DNA from: Asterionellopsis glacialis
Taxonomy: Eukaryota > Bacillariophyta > Plagiogrammaphyceae > Rhaphoneidales > Asterionellopsidaceae
Assembly (NCBI GenBank): GCA_014885115.2
Contig: WKLE02003446.1
Span: 1 to 53,600 of the forward strand
Direction: 5' to 3'
DNA: 53,600 nucleotides
Position 1 is the stretch's first letter; every line of letters starts with the position of its first letter. The notes beneath the pieces are model-generated. The model had not been told where the DNA came from. It was given only the letters and a program-made list of their open reading frames with translations, and ran no database searches. Of this stretch, positions 1 through 10,289 are shown in pieces. The position numbers and the translations under genes were made by a program.

Positions 1-2
1 TA

Positions 3-92
3 GAAGTTGACACTGAAGTTAATGATGCTGATGATGCATCAGTTGTTGACCTACTACAAGAAGAGGATTCCGATATAGAAGAAATAGATTAA
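3..92 (+). CDS. C-terminal tail of an unidentified acidic protein (partial)
   Basis: An open frame enters from outside the window and ends at TAA (90-92). The 29 visible residues are rich in Asp and Glu (for example LLQEEDSDIEEID at the very end) and contain no recognisable domain. Acidic tails of this kind are common and give no function. The frame could be the end of a cellular gene or of a transposon gene; nothing here separates the two. Only the frame, its acidity and the stop are seen directly. Confidence 0.4.
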   Translation, partial: EVDTEVNDADDASVVDLLQEEDSDIEEID

Positions 93-853
93 CATTTTTG
101 ACATCTTTAATGAAATAGCTATGTATGTTACACATTAGTTTTTTTTCGTGATATCGTGAGCGTTTTGTGAGCAGAATATTGTAGAACGAAAACAGACTGT
201 ACAGAATTTACGTAGTTCTACATACACGGTCATTGCTGTAGAGACTCGCAGTTGGAATCTCATTTCACCCGAAAGGTAGAAATTCCTGCAATGATTTTTT
301 CCGGAAAGTAGGTTTTGTCTGTACCTGGTACGTCATCGGATGAATTCACAACATGACACAACATGATACCTATCGAAGCACAGGCGGTACTCGCGAACGA
401 ACTACGGGCTGCTAAAAAAATAATCACCTCTTATCTTGTTGTCTGACTAGAGTATCCACATGGTCTCTTGGTTCCCTTACTTGCTAATGAGCCGCTCGAT
501 CATTTCCCTGGCTGACTCAATCACTTGACCAACAATCATTCTCAACTCACACGTCATTCTATTCTCGCTCAGCTCGTGGGCTCTCTAGTCCTACGGTAGC
601 GTCCTACCTGGTACTGTAGGAGCTGGTACGCAGGTGGGACCTAAGCTTGCAAATCATCTAACACAGTCAGCAGTAGGACCTCTCTAGATTGCGGCGGGAA
701 TCCTCACGCTCCCATCTCTGGAACAGTTCGCATGTAAACAAGTTGCTACATACGCAGCTGAGCTTGAAAATAGGGTAACAACAGACAGCGTGTCAACGAT
801 ACTATGCCAACATTATCTCTTGTAGACACATAGAACGCATTAGACGAAACAAA
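93..853. other. Intergenic region upstream of the PDZ gene
   Basis: No convincing reading frame. It holds two GGTAC-rich clusters (about 320-333 and 605-634), the same short palindromic words found in other promoter-side spaces of this window. The last 200 bases should contain the promoter and 5' UTR of the gene starting at 854, but I see no clear TATA box. Confidence 0.5.
320..634. repeat. GGTAC-rich palindromic clusters
   Basis: Two groups of overlapping words such as TACCTGGTAC and GCTGGTACGCAGG lie 220-530 bp upstream of the start codon at 854. Similar clusters occur near 19171, 19442, 19840, 33277, 40536, 42994 and 53446. Each is partly self-complementary. Function unknown; they could be remnants of a small palindromic repeat or transcription-factor sites. 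Confidence 0.5.
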
Positions 854-1649
854 ATGATGAAGATTATGAAAGTTCTTTTAGCCGCCACTTTGGTTGCCTT
901 CACATCGGCATTTGTTGTTCCGCAGACAGCAACGCAATCTTCTGCTTCCACAAAACTTTTTATGGCAAATGATGAAGATCTTCTTCGTTGGGCACGTAGT
1001 TCTAGGTCGGCTTCAACAGAAGATCGTGTTGTGGAACTCAAAAGGCCTCTAGGAGTTGTTCTTAACGAAGATGATAATGGAAACGTTTACGTTGAGACTC
1101 TTGCACCTAAGGGTAATGCAGCACGAACGGGACAGGTACGTGATAATTTTTTTAAGTTCTGTAGGAACAGAAAGAACTAATGCTGAAAGACCATTGACAA
1201 TCATTTATGGCTTTTTGATTCAGGAATGGTTTGTCTTGTCGATACCATTGCCCCCATGAATACTATAATTTCCTGCCAATCTTTGTTTGTTCCTTTTCTT
1301 CTTCCCTCATGACATTCAATAATTTTTTTTTGTGAATCGGCTGCAACAGGTGAAGGAAGGTGACATCGTTACCATGTGCTCAGCAACTTTTGGAGACCAA
1401 ATGTGGTCAACTCGTGGTGTTGGTCTTACTCGTGTGTTGGCAGCTATCCGTGTCAGAGCTGGACCTACTGTAAAACTTGTTTTCGAAGATGCTAAAGAAG
1501 GCAAGCGCAAGGCTTCTGTTACAACAAAACAAATGAAGGCTATGGAGGAAGCACGAATTGCTGCCCAAAAGAAAAAGGATGCTCTTTTGACTGAGCTTGA
1601 AAGGGATGAAGAAAAGCTTAAGAAAGGAAAGTTCCTTGGTCTTTTTTAA
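854..1649 (+). CDS. Plastid-targeted small PDZ-domain protein
   Basis: Two exons, 854-1135 and 1350-1649, joined in phase 0 across a 214-nt intron (GTACGT donor, CAACAG acceptor), give 193 residues. Residues 1-19 are a signal peptide (MKVLLAATLVAF core) followed by SAFVVP, matching the ASAFAP-type junction of diatom plastid presequences, then a Ser/Thr-rich transit-like stretch. Residues about 60-150 read as one PDZ domain: carboxylate-loop-like RPLGVVL, then VETLAPKGNAARTGQVKEGD, the usual 'G.A...G.v..GD.i' pattern. The C-terminal 40 residues are a Lys/Glu-rich helix. No protease domain is attached, unlike Deg or Ctp proteases, so this is a stand-alone adaptor-like PDZ protein; its ligand is unknown. 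A second ATG at 866 is an alternative start that keeps the signal peptide. PDZ assignment is inference from pattern, plastid targeting is a strong inference. Confidence 0.75.
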
Positions 1650-1979
1650 GTACCTTTCACGATCTATTCTTTTTTTTTTTACATCGGCATATTGATAGCT
1701 AAATCATACACTACAAAAATCTAGAACACCATCTTACTCTATAAACAGCTTTTGCAAAATCATGTAGATTACAAATGTTTTACTGTTTCTTTCCTCACTT
1801 CCAATTGGAAAAAATTAGATGGTGCACAATTTTGAAAACATTATTTTATCACGTGTTAGATACCGGCATTCGAGAGAAAATTTTCAAAAAAGATCAAATT
1901 TTCAAAAAATTGAAAAATAGAAAATTCGTTAGCACTGAACCGCGAAAAGGGACACACTTTTCTTCCACTGCATTAGGAG

Positions 1980-3280
1980 ATGAGTATTTTGACCATGTTA
2001 CCATCATTAGAACGTATTCCAAAGAACAAGAGCAGGCTCTCGCATGTTAGGTTTCGTCGTGCCAATATCATGATTATGCTAGTTCCATGTCTTATAGTTG
2101 CGGTATACTCCCTAAAATTAACGTACATGATAACACCACATCGTCATACTTCTGGAACTAGAGTCAGGGATTCAAGTCGCAAACTCACCACGCAATTATT
2201 GCAGTACAGAAACACCAAAAATAGAAGGGAATTGGCAAATAGAACACAAGATGATCAAGTTATGACTTCTACTGCACGGAGAAGTCCTTCTCTCGATTTT
2301 CTTATTGCAGGTTTCCCCAAGTGTGGGACAACTACTCTCTTGTATGCTTTTGGAAAGCATGAGGAGACATCTATAAGTAGTACTGAGAAGTGTTCCTTTG
2401 CGAATCCGAACCATTCCGATGGCATGGCAGTTGGAAAACTAACTCAAGCGCTGATAGAACTAGATCCTTCACCGTCAGTCAAACGCGGAATCAAATGTCC
2501 AACAGGGATAAAGAATTACAGAGCCATTGAACGGCTGATGATGCATTCACCTGACACTCAGATCATAGTAGGATTGCGTCATCCTGTCAAATTCTTTCAG
2601 AGCTATTACAATTACCGTGTTACAGAAGCTTATGGTACGGCTAATCATGCTGTTGTGTTCTCCTTATCACCCTAATTTCCTTGCTACATTCGTCTAAATC
2701 CTGTACTTCATTTCTGATTCTAATACCCACAGACAAGAATTTGAAGGAAAAGCTTCCTCCAGTAGAAACACTTGTCGGTAATAACCATTGGAAAGGGGTA
2801 TCAACTGAGGCCGCAAGATTCGAACTTCCGTTGATGCAGTTGGGGAAAACAGATATGACAGTGACTGACATGGATCAATTGGCGAACCGTCCTCACACAG
2901 CAGTTGTGGCTTCTCCATTTCGTATTTTCTTATATTCATTGGAACAACTTGAAGACTCCGACGAGGGCAGAGCAGAAAGATTCAGAGATGATATGCAGAA
3001 GTTTCTTGGATTGACAACACCGATTCCACCGTTTGGTCACGAGAATTTGAATCATTTTGTGGGAAAAAAAGCGCATCCAGAGACAATCAATATTTGTGAT
3101 GCAAAATATAGGAAACTGAGAGCTACACTCATCTCGCAAAGCTCAAATACTAGAGAATGGATTCGCAACCAGTTCATTGCAAATCCAGACGTTACTGTTG
3201 GGGGTGAAGACTATTTTCTTGAGCTGATGGACACGTGGGGAGTTGACCCTTGTGGGGGCATTGTACTTGCGAATTCCTAA
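1980..3280 (+). CDS. Type II membrane (Golgi-type) sulfotransferase
   Basis: Exons 1980-2634 and 2733-3280, joined in phase 1 across a 98-nt intron (GTACGG donor, CCCACAG acceptor), give 400 residues; the upstream exon runs into a stop if unspliced. Residues 30-50 form one membrane-spanning helix after a basic N-terminus, the topology of Golgi carbohydrate sulfotransferases. Residues 107-120 (FLIAGFPKCGTTTL) are the 5'-phosphosulfate loop that grips PAPS, and residues 199-212 (LRHPVKFFQSYYNY) are the 3'-phosphate motif with its RxPxxxxxSxY-like layout. The family moves sulfate from PAPS to hydroxyls of glycans or proteins in the Golgi lumen. The acceptor cannot be predicted; cell-wall or mucilage polysaccharides are plausible in a diatom. 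The intron falls shortly after the PAPS motif. Confidence 0.8.
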
Positions 3281-3407
3281 GCTTGCATACCTGGAACTGA
3301 ATTTTCTTTCTCGTAAGGTGATTCAGAGTAAATATATTTCATAATTATTTATTTTAGCGACATCAAAAATCTTTTTAACAACGTACAGATAAAAATTGGG
3401 GGATTTG

Positions 3408-6400
3408 CTAGTCTAAACCATCTTGGAGTTCATGTCTCCATAGTTCTCCCTCTATCATATTTGATGAGTCGAAAGATGGTTGCCCAGTATTTTTGTGTAA
3501 ACTTTCGATAGAAATATCTTTTCTTGAGGTCGCTATCGCAGCTTCGATTTCAGCAGCACAGGATTCTCTTGAAGCCTCCATCATGTCAAGAGCTTCTGAA
3601 AGCAACTCATTTCTTTCACCTTCTAACACTCGACATCGTCCGTAGAGTCTCTCAAATATGTCCCGCACAAGTGGGCTTGATATGCTGTACATTACTTCCA
3701 TTTCTTCATCTTCAGTAAGATTTGCCAAAAATGGTTGAAGGGCAAAATTGAATGATGTGTCTTGTTCATTTTCTGGCAAACATCGAATTGGCGACGAGGA
3801 AAAATTAGATTCAGCCATATTTTGTATTTCTTGTTCCATTTCAGCAATATGAAGTCCAGCAGGGTCATATTTTTCAATCGAGAGACTATTTTCGCACACA
3901 GCATTCTCTTCGAGATCTGGCATTCCAAGTAGATTTGATAGAGCATCAAGTTGCTTCCATACACTGCCTGCATGTTGTTCATTTGTGCTCAAGTTTTCTT
4001 CATTGTCAACGACACCCGTCAGAGACTTAGCAACAACTCGACATTGGTTAAGCAATTGATTGGTCATCTCTCGGGCGAATTCTTCTGAAGAATCTTGTGA
4101 GGATGAATAATCGAATGGCTCTCCTTGAAGTACAGAATCAGAATCAGACATTACGTCGCTATCTGAGGCTTTCACGGCTTCATCGATGCTCCTCTCAAAG
4201 TCTTGTAAGGATTGAACCAGGGAATCAGAGACCACCACCGGAATTTCAAAGGAATCCTGGTCTTGCTCGGTAACAGCATTTTGTTGAGAGTCAATGGAAA
4301 CTTCACCAGGGCTAACAAAAGCGCCGACGCCACAATCAGTCTTCTGTCCGACAATTTTCACATCAGATGGGCTGCTATGAATCAATACAGATTTCATATC
4401 TCCCACATTATATACTGGACGTTGTACCGGACTTACAACATCAGATGAATGCGTTTTTGACACCATTTCAGTTGAATGAGTTGGGAGCTCGTACCCTGTG
4501 TCATTCATAACTTGATTGTTTGACATTCTCCAAACTTGTACAGGACTAACAAAAGCTGGAGCTGGAGCTTGATCAAGTTTGATTATATTATCAATAGTTT
4601 GGTGAGGGCTGCCAAAGGTTTGCCCTAGCGTCTTGTCGGGATATATACCTTTTATTTCATTTCCATGGTCATTTTGGTACTGTGCCGACGTTGATGGTAT
4701 CAGGTCTTGTGAAGGAATGACGCCTTCGGATTTGACGTCATTATGAGACTGGTTGTCTTTCGACTGCATCTCTTCAATGCGCGATTCCAGGCCAATGCGT
4801 TGTGTTTTTTCTTGGGCAAGCTTAATGTCCTTGCATTTCAAATCATCACGAAGAGTATTGCATTGAGTTTGAATCTGTTCGATCTCCATCTCCAGCGCAC
4901 CTCTTTGATGTTGTTCATTCAAGAGCATTTCTTCTTTCGCTTTCAATTCATTCTGAAGCTCCTCGTATTGTGACTGAATCGCTTCGAATTCTTTTTGAGC
5001 AACAGCCACTTCGATTTCAAGTTGGTCAGTGCCGATTGCTTTACTCCTAGCTTCCTCCAAGCTTTTCTCTACTGACTCAAGTTTCGTCTTCAAGTTGACA
5101 TTGTGACTCTTTTCTTGTAAAAGAATGTCATCCTTGTACTGCAAATCATCTCGAAGCCTGTCGCATTGTTCTTTGATTTCCTCTACTTGACCTTCGAGAC
5201 TAGCTCGTTGTTTCTTCTCATTGGAAAGCACGTCATCCTTAGATTGCAAGTCATTTCGAAGCTTCTCGCATTGGAAGCGGATCTCTTCCAATTGAGAATT
5301 AAGAGTGCACCGTTGCTTTTCTTCTTGAGCCAGCTTGTCAGTCTTCGTTTGCAACTCGTCACGAAGCTTACTGCATTGGGATCGAATATCATCATAGTCA
5401 TTTGATTTACTTGTAACTGTTTCTTGAAGCGATGCTATTTGTGTCTCTAAACTTTGTTTCTCTTTCATTTCCTGTGAAATGACATCATCCTTTGACTGCA
5501 AAGCAGCCTTAAGCTGTTCACACTGTGATTCCATCTCGTAAATCCGTGTTTCTAACGAAGATCGCTGCTTCTGTTCAATTGCAAGCTTGTCGTTTGCGGA
5601 CTTCAACTGCTCCGATAGGTCAGCAGACTGTGATTCCAGCTTAGTAACTTGAGCTTCCAAAGATTTTCTTTGTATTTCTTCAGCTGACAATATGCCGTCT
5701 TTGGAGTGCAAATCATTTTGAAGCTGGTCACACTGAGATTTTAGTTGCTCGGACTCTTGTTGTTTGGTCTTTAGCGTTTCCTGAAGTGATGTTAGCCGCG
5801 TCTCTAATGAAAACCTTTGTTGTTGTTCGTGTAGAAGAATTCCATCCTTGCATTGCAAGCCATCCATAAGTTCATTATACTGCAGTTTAACCTTTTCCAA
5901 TTGAGCCTCCACCTCCAATTTTTGAGCTTGCTCTTTTGATAGTATGCCATCCTTAGATTCCAATTCAGATTGAAGTGTATCACATTTTCTTTGAATATCA
6001 TCCAATTGATTCTCCAACTCTATACGCTGTGTTTGCTCTTGTGACAGGCCATTAAGATTATCTTCCAAATCTTTCTGAAGCTTATCACATTGCTCCTTGG
6101 TTTGCTTGAATTCACTTGATTTGACAGTAGCTACCTCTAAGGCTTCCTTGAGTGATACAATTTGATTCTCAAATTCATTTCGTTGTTTGCTTTCACGTTC
6201 AAGTATTTCATCTTTTAACTTTAGGTCCCTTTGAAGATCCTCACATTGTGATTTGATTGCTTCCATTCGACCTTCCATGTCAGAACGTTGTTTTTGTGCA
6301 TGTGATATTATCTCATTCTTGGATTGCAACTCATCACGAAGTTCATCACATTGTTTTTCAATTGCATTTGATTTAGTTGTTGCAACCTCCAATGATTCTT

Positions 6401-9400
6401 GTAACAAGACATTCTTTGTTTCTACAGTATAACGCTGTTTCTGTTCATGTGATAGCATATCGTCCTTTGAGTACAAATCATTACGAAGTTCATCACATTC
6501 CTTTTGGATGTCCTCAAATTCGTTTGCTTTAGTCGTAGTAACCTCCAATGATTCTTGTAAGGATGCATTCTGTTTCTCCAATATATACCTTTGCTTTTGT
6601 TCATGTGACAGCATGTCATCCTTAGACTTTAAGTCATCTTGAAGTTGTTTGCATTGAATTTGAATGTTCTCCATTTGTGTTTCAACAATCATCTGTTGCT
6701 CTTCTTTTTGAGCAATACATTCATCCTTGGACTGTAATTTCTCTTGAAGTTTATCACATTGTAACTCGATACGTTTCAATTCATTGGAAGTTGTTGTATT
6801 CACTTCTTCAAGTGATCCAATCTGTGTTTCCAAGGAAGACAAAGTATCAGATTTGACTTGAATGTCCGTCTGTAACTGTCGATATTCTTGTTGCAACTCT
6901 TTATATTCCTTGCCTAGTTTTGTCTTTTCTTCTTCCAAAGCAACCAATTTCATTTCCAACGCACTGCGTTGACTTTGCTCATTCGCAATGATTGTATCCT
7001 TGGATTTCATATCTTTTTTAAGTTGTTCATACTGCAATTGCAGCTGCTTATAGTTGTCATCCTTCAATGTTTCAGTCGTCATTTTGGTGGCGTTGGTATT
7101 ACTATTCGTTGCGTTTATTGTAGTAACTTTATGCAATTCTTCTTGTAACGTTGCAATTTGATGTTGCAATACCTTTCGTTCTTCTTGTTCACGTGCTAAC
7201 ACTACATTCTTTGATTTTAATGCTTCACGTAGTGTTGCAATCTGGACAGTGGTATTGGTTGAAACAGTTTGATCCTTCACAACAATCAATGATTGAGATT
7301 GATACGATTCTGATGATGATGTATCTTGAACATCCGCAAGTTTTTGTTCTAAACTAACAATTTGCGATTTCAATAATTCTTGTTCCTTTTGTTTTGACTG
7401 TAATTCCTTTTCCAGTTGTACACACTTGGACTTGATTCGTTTCACGTCTTCAACAACATGGTTGGCATCATCCGTATCATTATCTTGCTGTTGCTGTTGT
7501 TCGAGTTTCTTTTCCTGTTGTAAAATACTAATTTGTGATTTTAAAGATTCTTGTTCAATCTGTTTCGATTGTAATGCCTTTTCAAGTTGTACACATTTAG
7601 TTTTTAATTGTTCAACCATTACTTCTTTGTCAGCATCTTGTTCATAATGACTACCATCACCAACACCACTGCATTGTGTTGCCTGATCCACTGCATTTAC
7701 ACCTAGTGTGGTATTCGTATTAGTAGCAGTTTCTTCGCGTGGTTGTTGGTGTTGGTGTATCTTTTGAAAATCAATAGCTTGTGATATATCAGATAAGGAT
7801 GATTTCATAATGACAGGTGAAACATAACTCATATCCATGGCACCAACACTATCTGCAGGAGGAACAGGGACAGCAGTCGTCCCATTTGTACAACGATGAC
7901 TGTTGCTTGTACTTGTTGGATACGAAGAAGAATGTATGACTGTTGCTGATGCTAATGGACTTTGTACAAGTTTATTCAAGGATGTTCCAGATGTTGAATA
8001 ATAATCCACTGAATAATCACCAATACCACCTACCAAAAGACTACTATTACCACCACCACCAATATGACCCACAGATGATGATATTGTATCTGTAGATTGA
8101 TTATGTAAATCACTCTTGACTGGTGATATTTCATTATTCATCAAAATTTGTGAAAATTCTGGACCACCATGACTCGATTTGTGTAGTTCGTGTTCGTCTT
8201 CTTCTTCGCCGTCATCTGCAGATATAGAAATCATGGCAGAACTATCCAACAACATGTTGTCACCACCATTGGATTGACTTTCATTAATTGATGCTGCAGT
8301 TGTTGGTCTTTTTGCCACAAGCACTTTTCGTTTCCTTTTGATAGTATCAGTAGGTGTAGCAGTACATTCATCAAATGGACATTCACTTGATATATCATGA
8401 TGACCTCCTTTGTCCAAGTTATTCATCATGTTATCTTCCTTGTACATTAATGTTTCTAATTTGGCTTGTAATTCTGACTTTTTCATTAATTCAAGTTGTA
8501 ACGTCATGGCATGTAGAGTATCTTTCAAGGTTGCATTTTCCGTTTGTAATGTGGTTTGGACTATGCCATGCTCTTTTTTAAGTTTTGAATGTGTTTCACA
8601 GAGTGTATCATACTTGTTGATCCATTCATTCCGATCTTGTGTTATGGAGTCCAAGTTACGTTCCAAGGTTGTTATTTGAGATTGTAACATGTGCTGTTTA
8701 TCGTCGTGACTTTGGAGTATGCTTTCTTTTTCGTTGACCCATTGTTGCTGTTGTTGTTTCATTAAATCTTCTTGTTGGTCCAACAAGTCTTGTTTGATTT
8801 GTAATTGATGTTGTAACTCTTTTTCATTATCATTGTCATGGATAGTATCATCATCTGTTTGAATTCCAATGGAAAGCATAGCTGATTTACGTAATTGAGG
8901 TGGTAATTCTTGTACTTTACTTTGCAAGTAGGTATTCATACGTATCAAATCTTGTAAATTAATTTCTAAATCTTTGGTTTCATCACGTGCATATTGATAT
9001 TGCTGTTCAGTACGTTCTAATTCAGCCACCAATTCAGCTACAACACGTTTGGCATCATCTTGTTGATGCTGTAACATTTGTTCTAACTGTTGTATTTTTT
9101 GGGAATTAGTATTGGATGGTGGTGAAGAAGATTGTGGTGGTGGTGGATGGAATGGTGATTCATTATGAGCATTGTTGCTATTCCTATTGTTGTGGTTGTG
9201 GTTATGAAATGTTTGCCATCCCTGTTCTAATGCAAACAAATCAAAATCAGATTGTTGTTGCGATTGTTGTTGGAGGGGCAGTGATTGTTGTTGTTGTTGT
9301 TGTTGTCCTGTAACAGTAGGATGACTCCTGGCAGTGCTTACGGTACCTCCTCCAGTAAATGTATCTGTCCCACTGGTAGTTGTGGGTGATGATGCTGTAG

Positions 9401-10289
9401 AGGATGTACGTGTTGCTGTTGCAGAAGGTAAGGGTGACTCATATTCACCTGAATCTGCAGTATTGACCAAGAGTTCTTGGTGTGGTATAATGCCTTTGGA
9501 TAGATTCAACAATCGTTGTTGCTGTTGCTGTTCCATTTGGTGTTGCAATTCTATCTTTTGTTGTTGCAATTCCAATTCCTTTTGTAATTGTTGTTCGGTA
9601 ATGGCTTTTTTTAATCCTTCCAATTCAATAATTAAATCACGTGCACGTGCTTCACTGGAGGCATGTCCTAATGAGGCTCGATCTAATTGATCTTCCAACG
9701 TGTTGCGTTTGGATCGTTCTTCTTCCAATTGTTGTTGAAGTATCATGACTTGATGTTCGACACGTGGTATGACCGTAGTAGATGATGCTGCTGCTGATGT
9801 GTTGGACGTTTGTGATTGTGATTGCTGTACGGGTGGTGTCACTGTTGGTCCTATTGTTGATGTTGCTTTTCGATTACTTTTCGTTTGTGTTGATGACGCC
9901 ATGGAAAGACGTGTTATTGGTCGTATTGAACTTTTTCGACCTCGACAATGACTGTTGTTGTTATTGTTGTAATGTGAGTCATCGTCATCATTATCAAACG
10001 AAGAGGAAGAACCATTTGGATCAAATAATAATTCACTGTCATCGTCGTCATTAGTAGCGCCATGAGTACCATTACCGTCATCGTCGTCGTCATTTAACAA
10101 ATACTGATACAAGGCATCACGTTCCCCTAACGCTTCGTGAAGCATACTAGACATGTTTGAAGTATGAGTCTTATTATTATTATTGCTTTTGTTCTTGTTC
10201 CGTGAGGAGGAGGAAGAGCAGGAGGACTGTTGTGATTTTGAACAATGTAACAAATATGTTTCATCATCCTCATCAGGATTGTCCATCAT
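3408..10289 (-). CDS. Giant coiled-coil protein with 35-residue heptad repeats
   Basis: One uninterrupted frame of 2293 residues. The first true ATG is at 10289 (MMDNPDEDDE); the upstream in-frame TTG at 10298 is not a likely eukaryotic start. Residues 1-170 are Asn/Asp/Ser-rich and disordered; 170-650 mix polyQ runs with coiled coil; about 650-880 are Ser/Gly/Thr-rich linker; roughly 880-1845 are long coiled coil containing a sixteen-unit repeat array (4758-6758); the last 450 residues are disordered and acidic, with repeated VSPVQ/VSPGE motifs and a final short coil. There are no catalytic motifs, no membrane helix and no recognised domain. Length and layout resemble golgins, centrosomal or basal-body scaffolds and myosin-tail-like proteins, but the sequence does not choose among them. 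It diverges from the tail-anchored protein gene at 11560 over a 1.27-kb spacer. Confidence 0.85.
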   Translation of the reverse strand: MMDNPDEDDETYLLHCSKSQQSSCSSSSSRNKNKSNNNNKTHTSNMSSMLHEALGERDALYQYLLNDDDDDGNGTHGATNDDDDSELLFDPNGSSSSFDNDDDDSHYNNNNNSHCRGRKSSIRPITRLSMASSTQTKSNRKATSTIGPTVTPPVQQSQSQTSNTSAAASSTTVIPRVEHQVMILQQQLEEERSKRNTLEDQLDRASLGHASSEARARDLIIELEGLKKAITEQQLQKELELQQQKIELQHQMEQQQQQRLLNLSKGIIPHQELLVNTADSGEYESPLPSATATRTSSTASSPTTTSGTDTFTGGGTVSTARSHPTVTGQQQQQQQSLPLQQQSQQQSDFDLFALEQGWQTFHNHNHNNRNSNNAHNESPFHPPPPQSSSPPSNTNSQKIQQLEQMLQHQQDDAKRVVAELVAELERTEQQYQYARDETKDLEINLQDLIRMNTYLQSKVQELPPQLRKSAMLSIGIQTDDDTIHDNDNEKELQHQLQIKQDLLDQQEDLMKQQQQQWVNEKESILQSHDDKQHMLQSQITTLERNLDSITQDRNEWINKYDTLCETHSKLKKEHGIVQTTLQTENATLKDTLHAMTLQLELMKKSELQAKLETLMYKEDNMMNNLDKGGHHDISSECPFDECTATPTDTIKRKRKVLVAKRPTTAASINESQSNGGDNMLLDSSAMISISADDGEEEDEHELHKSSHGGPEFSQILMNNEISPVKSDLHNQSTDTISSSVGHIGGGGNSSLLVGGIGDYSVDYYSTSGTSLNKLVQSPLASATVIHSSSYPTSTSNSHRCTNGTTAVPVPPADSVGAMDMSYVSPVIMKSSLSDISQAIDFQKIHQHQQPREETATNTNTTLGVNAVDQATQCSGVGDGSHYEQDADKEVMVEQLKTKCVQLEKALQSKQIEQESLKSQISILQQEKKLEQQQQQDNDTDDANHVVEDVKRIKSKCVQLEKELQSKQKEQELLKSQIVSLEQKLADVQDTSSSESYQSQSLIVVKDQTVSTNTTVQIATLREALKSKNVVLAREQEERKVLQHQIATLQEELHKVTTINATNSNTNATKMTTETLKDDNYKQLQLQYEQLKKDMKSKDTIIANEQSQRSALEMKLVALEEEKTKLGKEYKELQQEYRQLQTDIQVKSDTLSSLETQIGSLEEVNTTTSNELKRIELQCDKLQEKLQSKDECIAQKEEQQMIVETQMENIQIQCKQLQDDLKSKDDMLSHEQKQRYILEKQNASLQESLEVTTTKANEFEDIQKECDELRNDLYSKDDMLSHEQKQRYTVETKNVLLQESLEVATTKSNAIEKQCDELRDELQSKNEIISHAQKQRSDMEGRMEAIKSQCEDLQRDLKLKDEILERESKQRNEFENQIVSLKEALEVATVKSSEFKQTKEQCDKLQKDLEDNLNGLSQEQTQRIELENQLDDIQRKCDTLQSELESKDGILSKEQAQKLEVEAQLEKVKLQYNELMDGLQCKDGILLHEQQQRFSLETRLTSLQETLKTKQQESEQLKSQCDQLQNDLHSKDGILSAEEIQRKSLEAQVTKLESQSADLSEQLKSANDKLAIEQKQRSSLETRIYEMESQCEQLKAALQSKDDVISQEMKEKQSLETQIASLQETVTSKSNDYDDIRSQCSKLRDELQTKTDKLAQEEKQRCTLNSQLEEIRFQCEKLRNDLQSKDDVLSNEKKQRASLEGQVEEIKEQCDRLRDDLQYKDDILLQEKSHNVNLKTKLESVEKSLEEARSKAIGTDQLEIEVAVAQKEFEAIQSQYEELQNELKAKEEMLLNEQHQRGALEMEIEQIQTQCNTLRDDLKCKDIKLAQEKTQRIGLESRIEEMQSKDNQSHNDVKSEGVIPSQDLIPSTSAQYQNDHGNEIKGIYPDKTLGQTFGSPHQTIDNIIKLDQAPAPAFVSPVQVWRMSNNQVMNDTGYELPTHSTEMVSKTHSSDVVSPVQRPVYNVGDMKSVLIHSSPSDVKIVGQKTDCGVGAFVSPGEVSIDSQQNAVTEQDQDSFEIPVVVSDSLVQSLQDFERSIDEAVKASDSDVMSDSDSVLQGEPFDYSSSQDSSEEFAREMTNQLLNQCRVVAKSLTGVVDNEENLSTNEQHAGSVWKQLDALSNLLGMPDLEENAVCENSLSIEKYDPAGLHIAEMEQEIQNMAESNFSSSPIRCLPENEQDTSFNFALQPFLANLTEDEEMEVMYSISSPLVRDIFERLYGRCRVLEGERNELLSEALDMMEASRESCAAEIEAAIATSRKDISIESLHKNTGQPSFDSSNMIEGELWRHELQDGLD
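4758..6758 (-). repeat. Sixteen-unit coiled-coil repeat array (35 residues or 35 plus heptads)
   Basis: Within the giant coiled coil, units begin with (Q)C-D/E-x-L and carry a core like LQSKDDxLSxEQKQRxxLE. Counting residue by residue gives lengths 35,52,49,35,52,35,35,49,35,35,49,35,35,66,35,35, which sum to 667, exactly the 2001 nt of the span. Ten units are 35 residues (5 heptads), three are 49 (7 heptads), two are 52 and one is 66 (whole heptads plus 3). Degenerate related units continue upstream in the protein to about 7600. The leading Cys is replaced by Tyr or Ser in three units. Confidence 0.85.
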
